Source of the DNA: Caryophanales bacterium
GTDB lineage: Bacteria > Bacillota_I > Bacilli_A > RF39 > UBA660
Direction of reading: 5' to 3'
NCBI GenBank assembly: GCA_016282415.1
Contig: JAEEKO010000050.1
Span: 1-6,463, forward strand
Length of the DNA: 6,463 bases
The stretch's first letter is position 1. Each line of letters begins with the position of its first letter. The translations under genes and the position numbers were made by a program. This document shows positions 6,440 to 6,463 of the stretch, one piece after another. The notes beneath the pieces are model-generated. The model did not search any database. It worked only from the letters and a program-made list of their open reading frames with translations, and was not told the DNA's origin.

Positions 6440-6453
6440 TTAGAGTTTTTTTT
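6429..6453 (+). terminator. intrinsic terminator at the end of the operon
   Basis: AAAACTCT at 6429-6436 pairs with AGAGTTTT at 6442-6449 around a five-base loop, and the T run continues to 6453 with further Ts after one C. The 5' arm lies inside the last codons of protein E, so the stop codon is within the hairpin. The stem has few G-C pairs, normal for such an AT-rich genome. It closes the A-E transcription unit. Confidence 0.8.
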
Positions 6454-6463
6454 CTTTTCAAAA

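Noticed and set aside
1..6463. CRISPR arrays, tRNA or rRNA genes, insertion sequences, attachment sites
   Set aside because: I saw no regularly spaced direct repeats with unique spacers, no cloverleaf candidates, no transposase or integrase reading frames and no terminal inverted repeats.

Overview
The window is a low-G+C stretch from a Gram-positive-type bacterium. The evidence is strong AGGAGG-like ribosome sites, the standard code (TAG, TAA and TGA all end genes; every Trp is TGG) and SipW/TasA-type secreted proteins. The style of these proteins reminds me of uncultured gut Bacilli/Erysipelotrichia/RF39-like lineages. That placement is from memory of the families, not from a search.

Layout. 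Positions 1-129 are the tail of a surface protein ending in a bacterial Ig-like (DUF5011-type) repeat. An 82-base gap follows, holding a perfect TATAAT hexamer and a 14-bp stem-loop. Five same-strand genes come next: (A) 212-1285, a 357-aa surface protein with a TasA/SipW-type leader; (B) 1296-4412, a 1038-aa surface protein with a beta-helix/GLUG-like part, two tandem Ig-like domains and a long unassigned tail; (C) 4427-4960, a 177-aa TasA/camelysin-like protein; (D) 4969-5847, a 292-aa TasA/camelysin-like protein with six cysteines; (E) 5900-6439, a two-pass membrane protein with the outline of a SipW/ER-type signal peptidase. A hairpin with a T tract at 6429-6453 closes the unit. A-D are 8-14 bases apart and E follows after 52 bases, so this reads as one operon.

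How the parts may work together. Proteins A-D each start with a basic N-terminus, a hydrophobic segment and a T-x-[AS]-x-[FY] box (TYAWF, TLARY, TYSYF, TFSRY). This matches the leader of Bacillus TasA, which is processed by the signal peptidase SipW. None of the four shows an LPXTG motif or a C-terminal membrane anchor. The layout therefore resembles a tapA-sipW-tasA-type module for an extracellular fibre or surface layer. The striking point is that E, the peptidase-like protein, appears to lack the catalytic Ser and His of that family. It may be an inactive pseudopeptidase with an assembly or docking role, or a divergent enzyme. Cysteines occur only in A-D and always in even numbers (2, 2, 2, 6), suggesting disulfides outside the cell.
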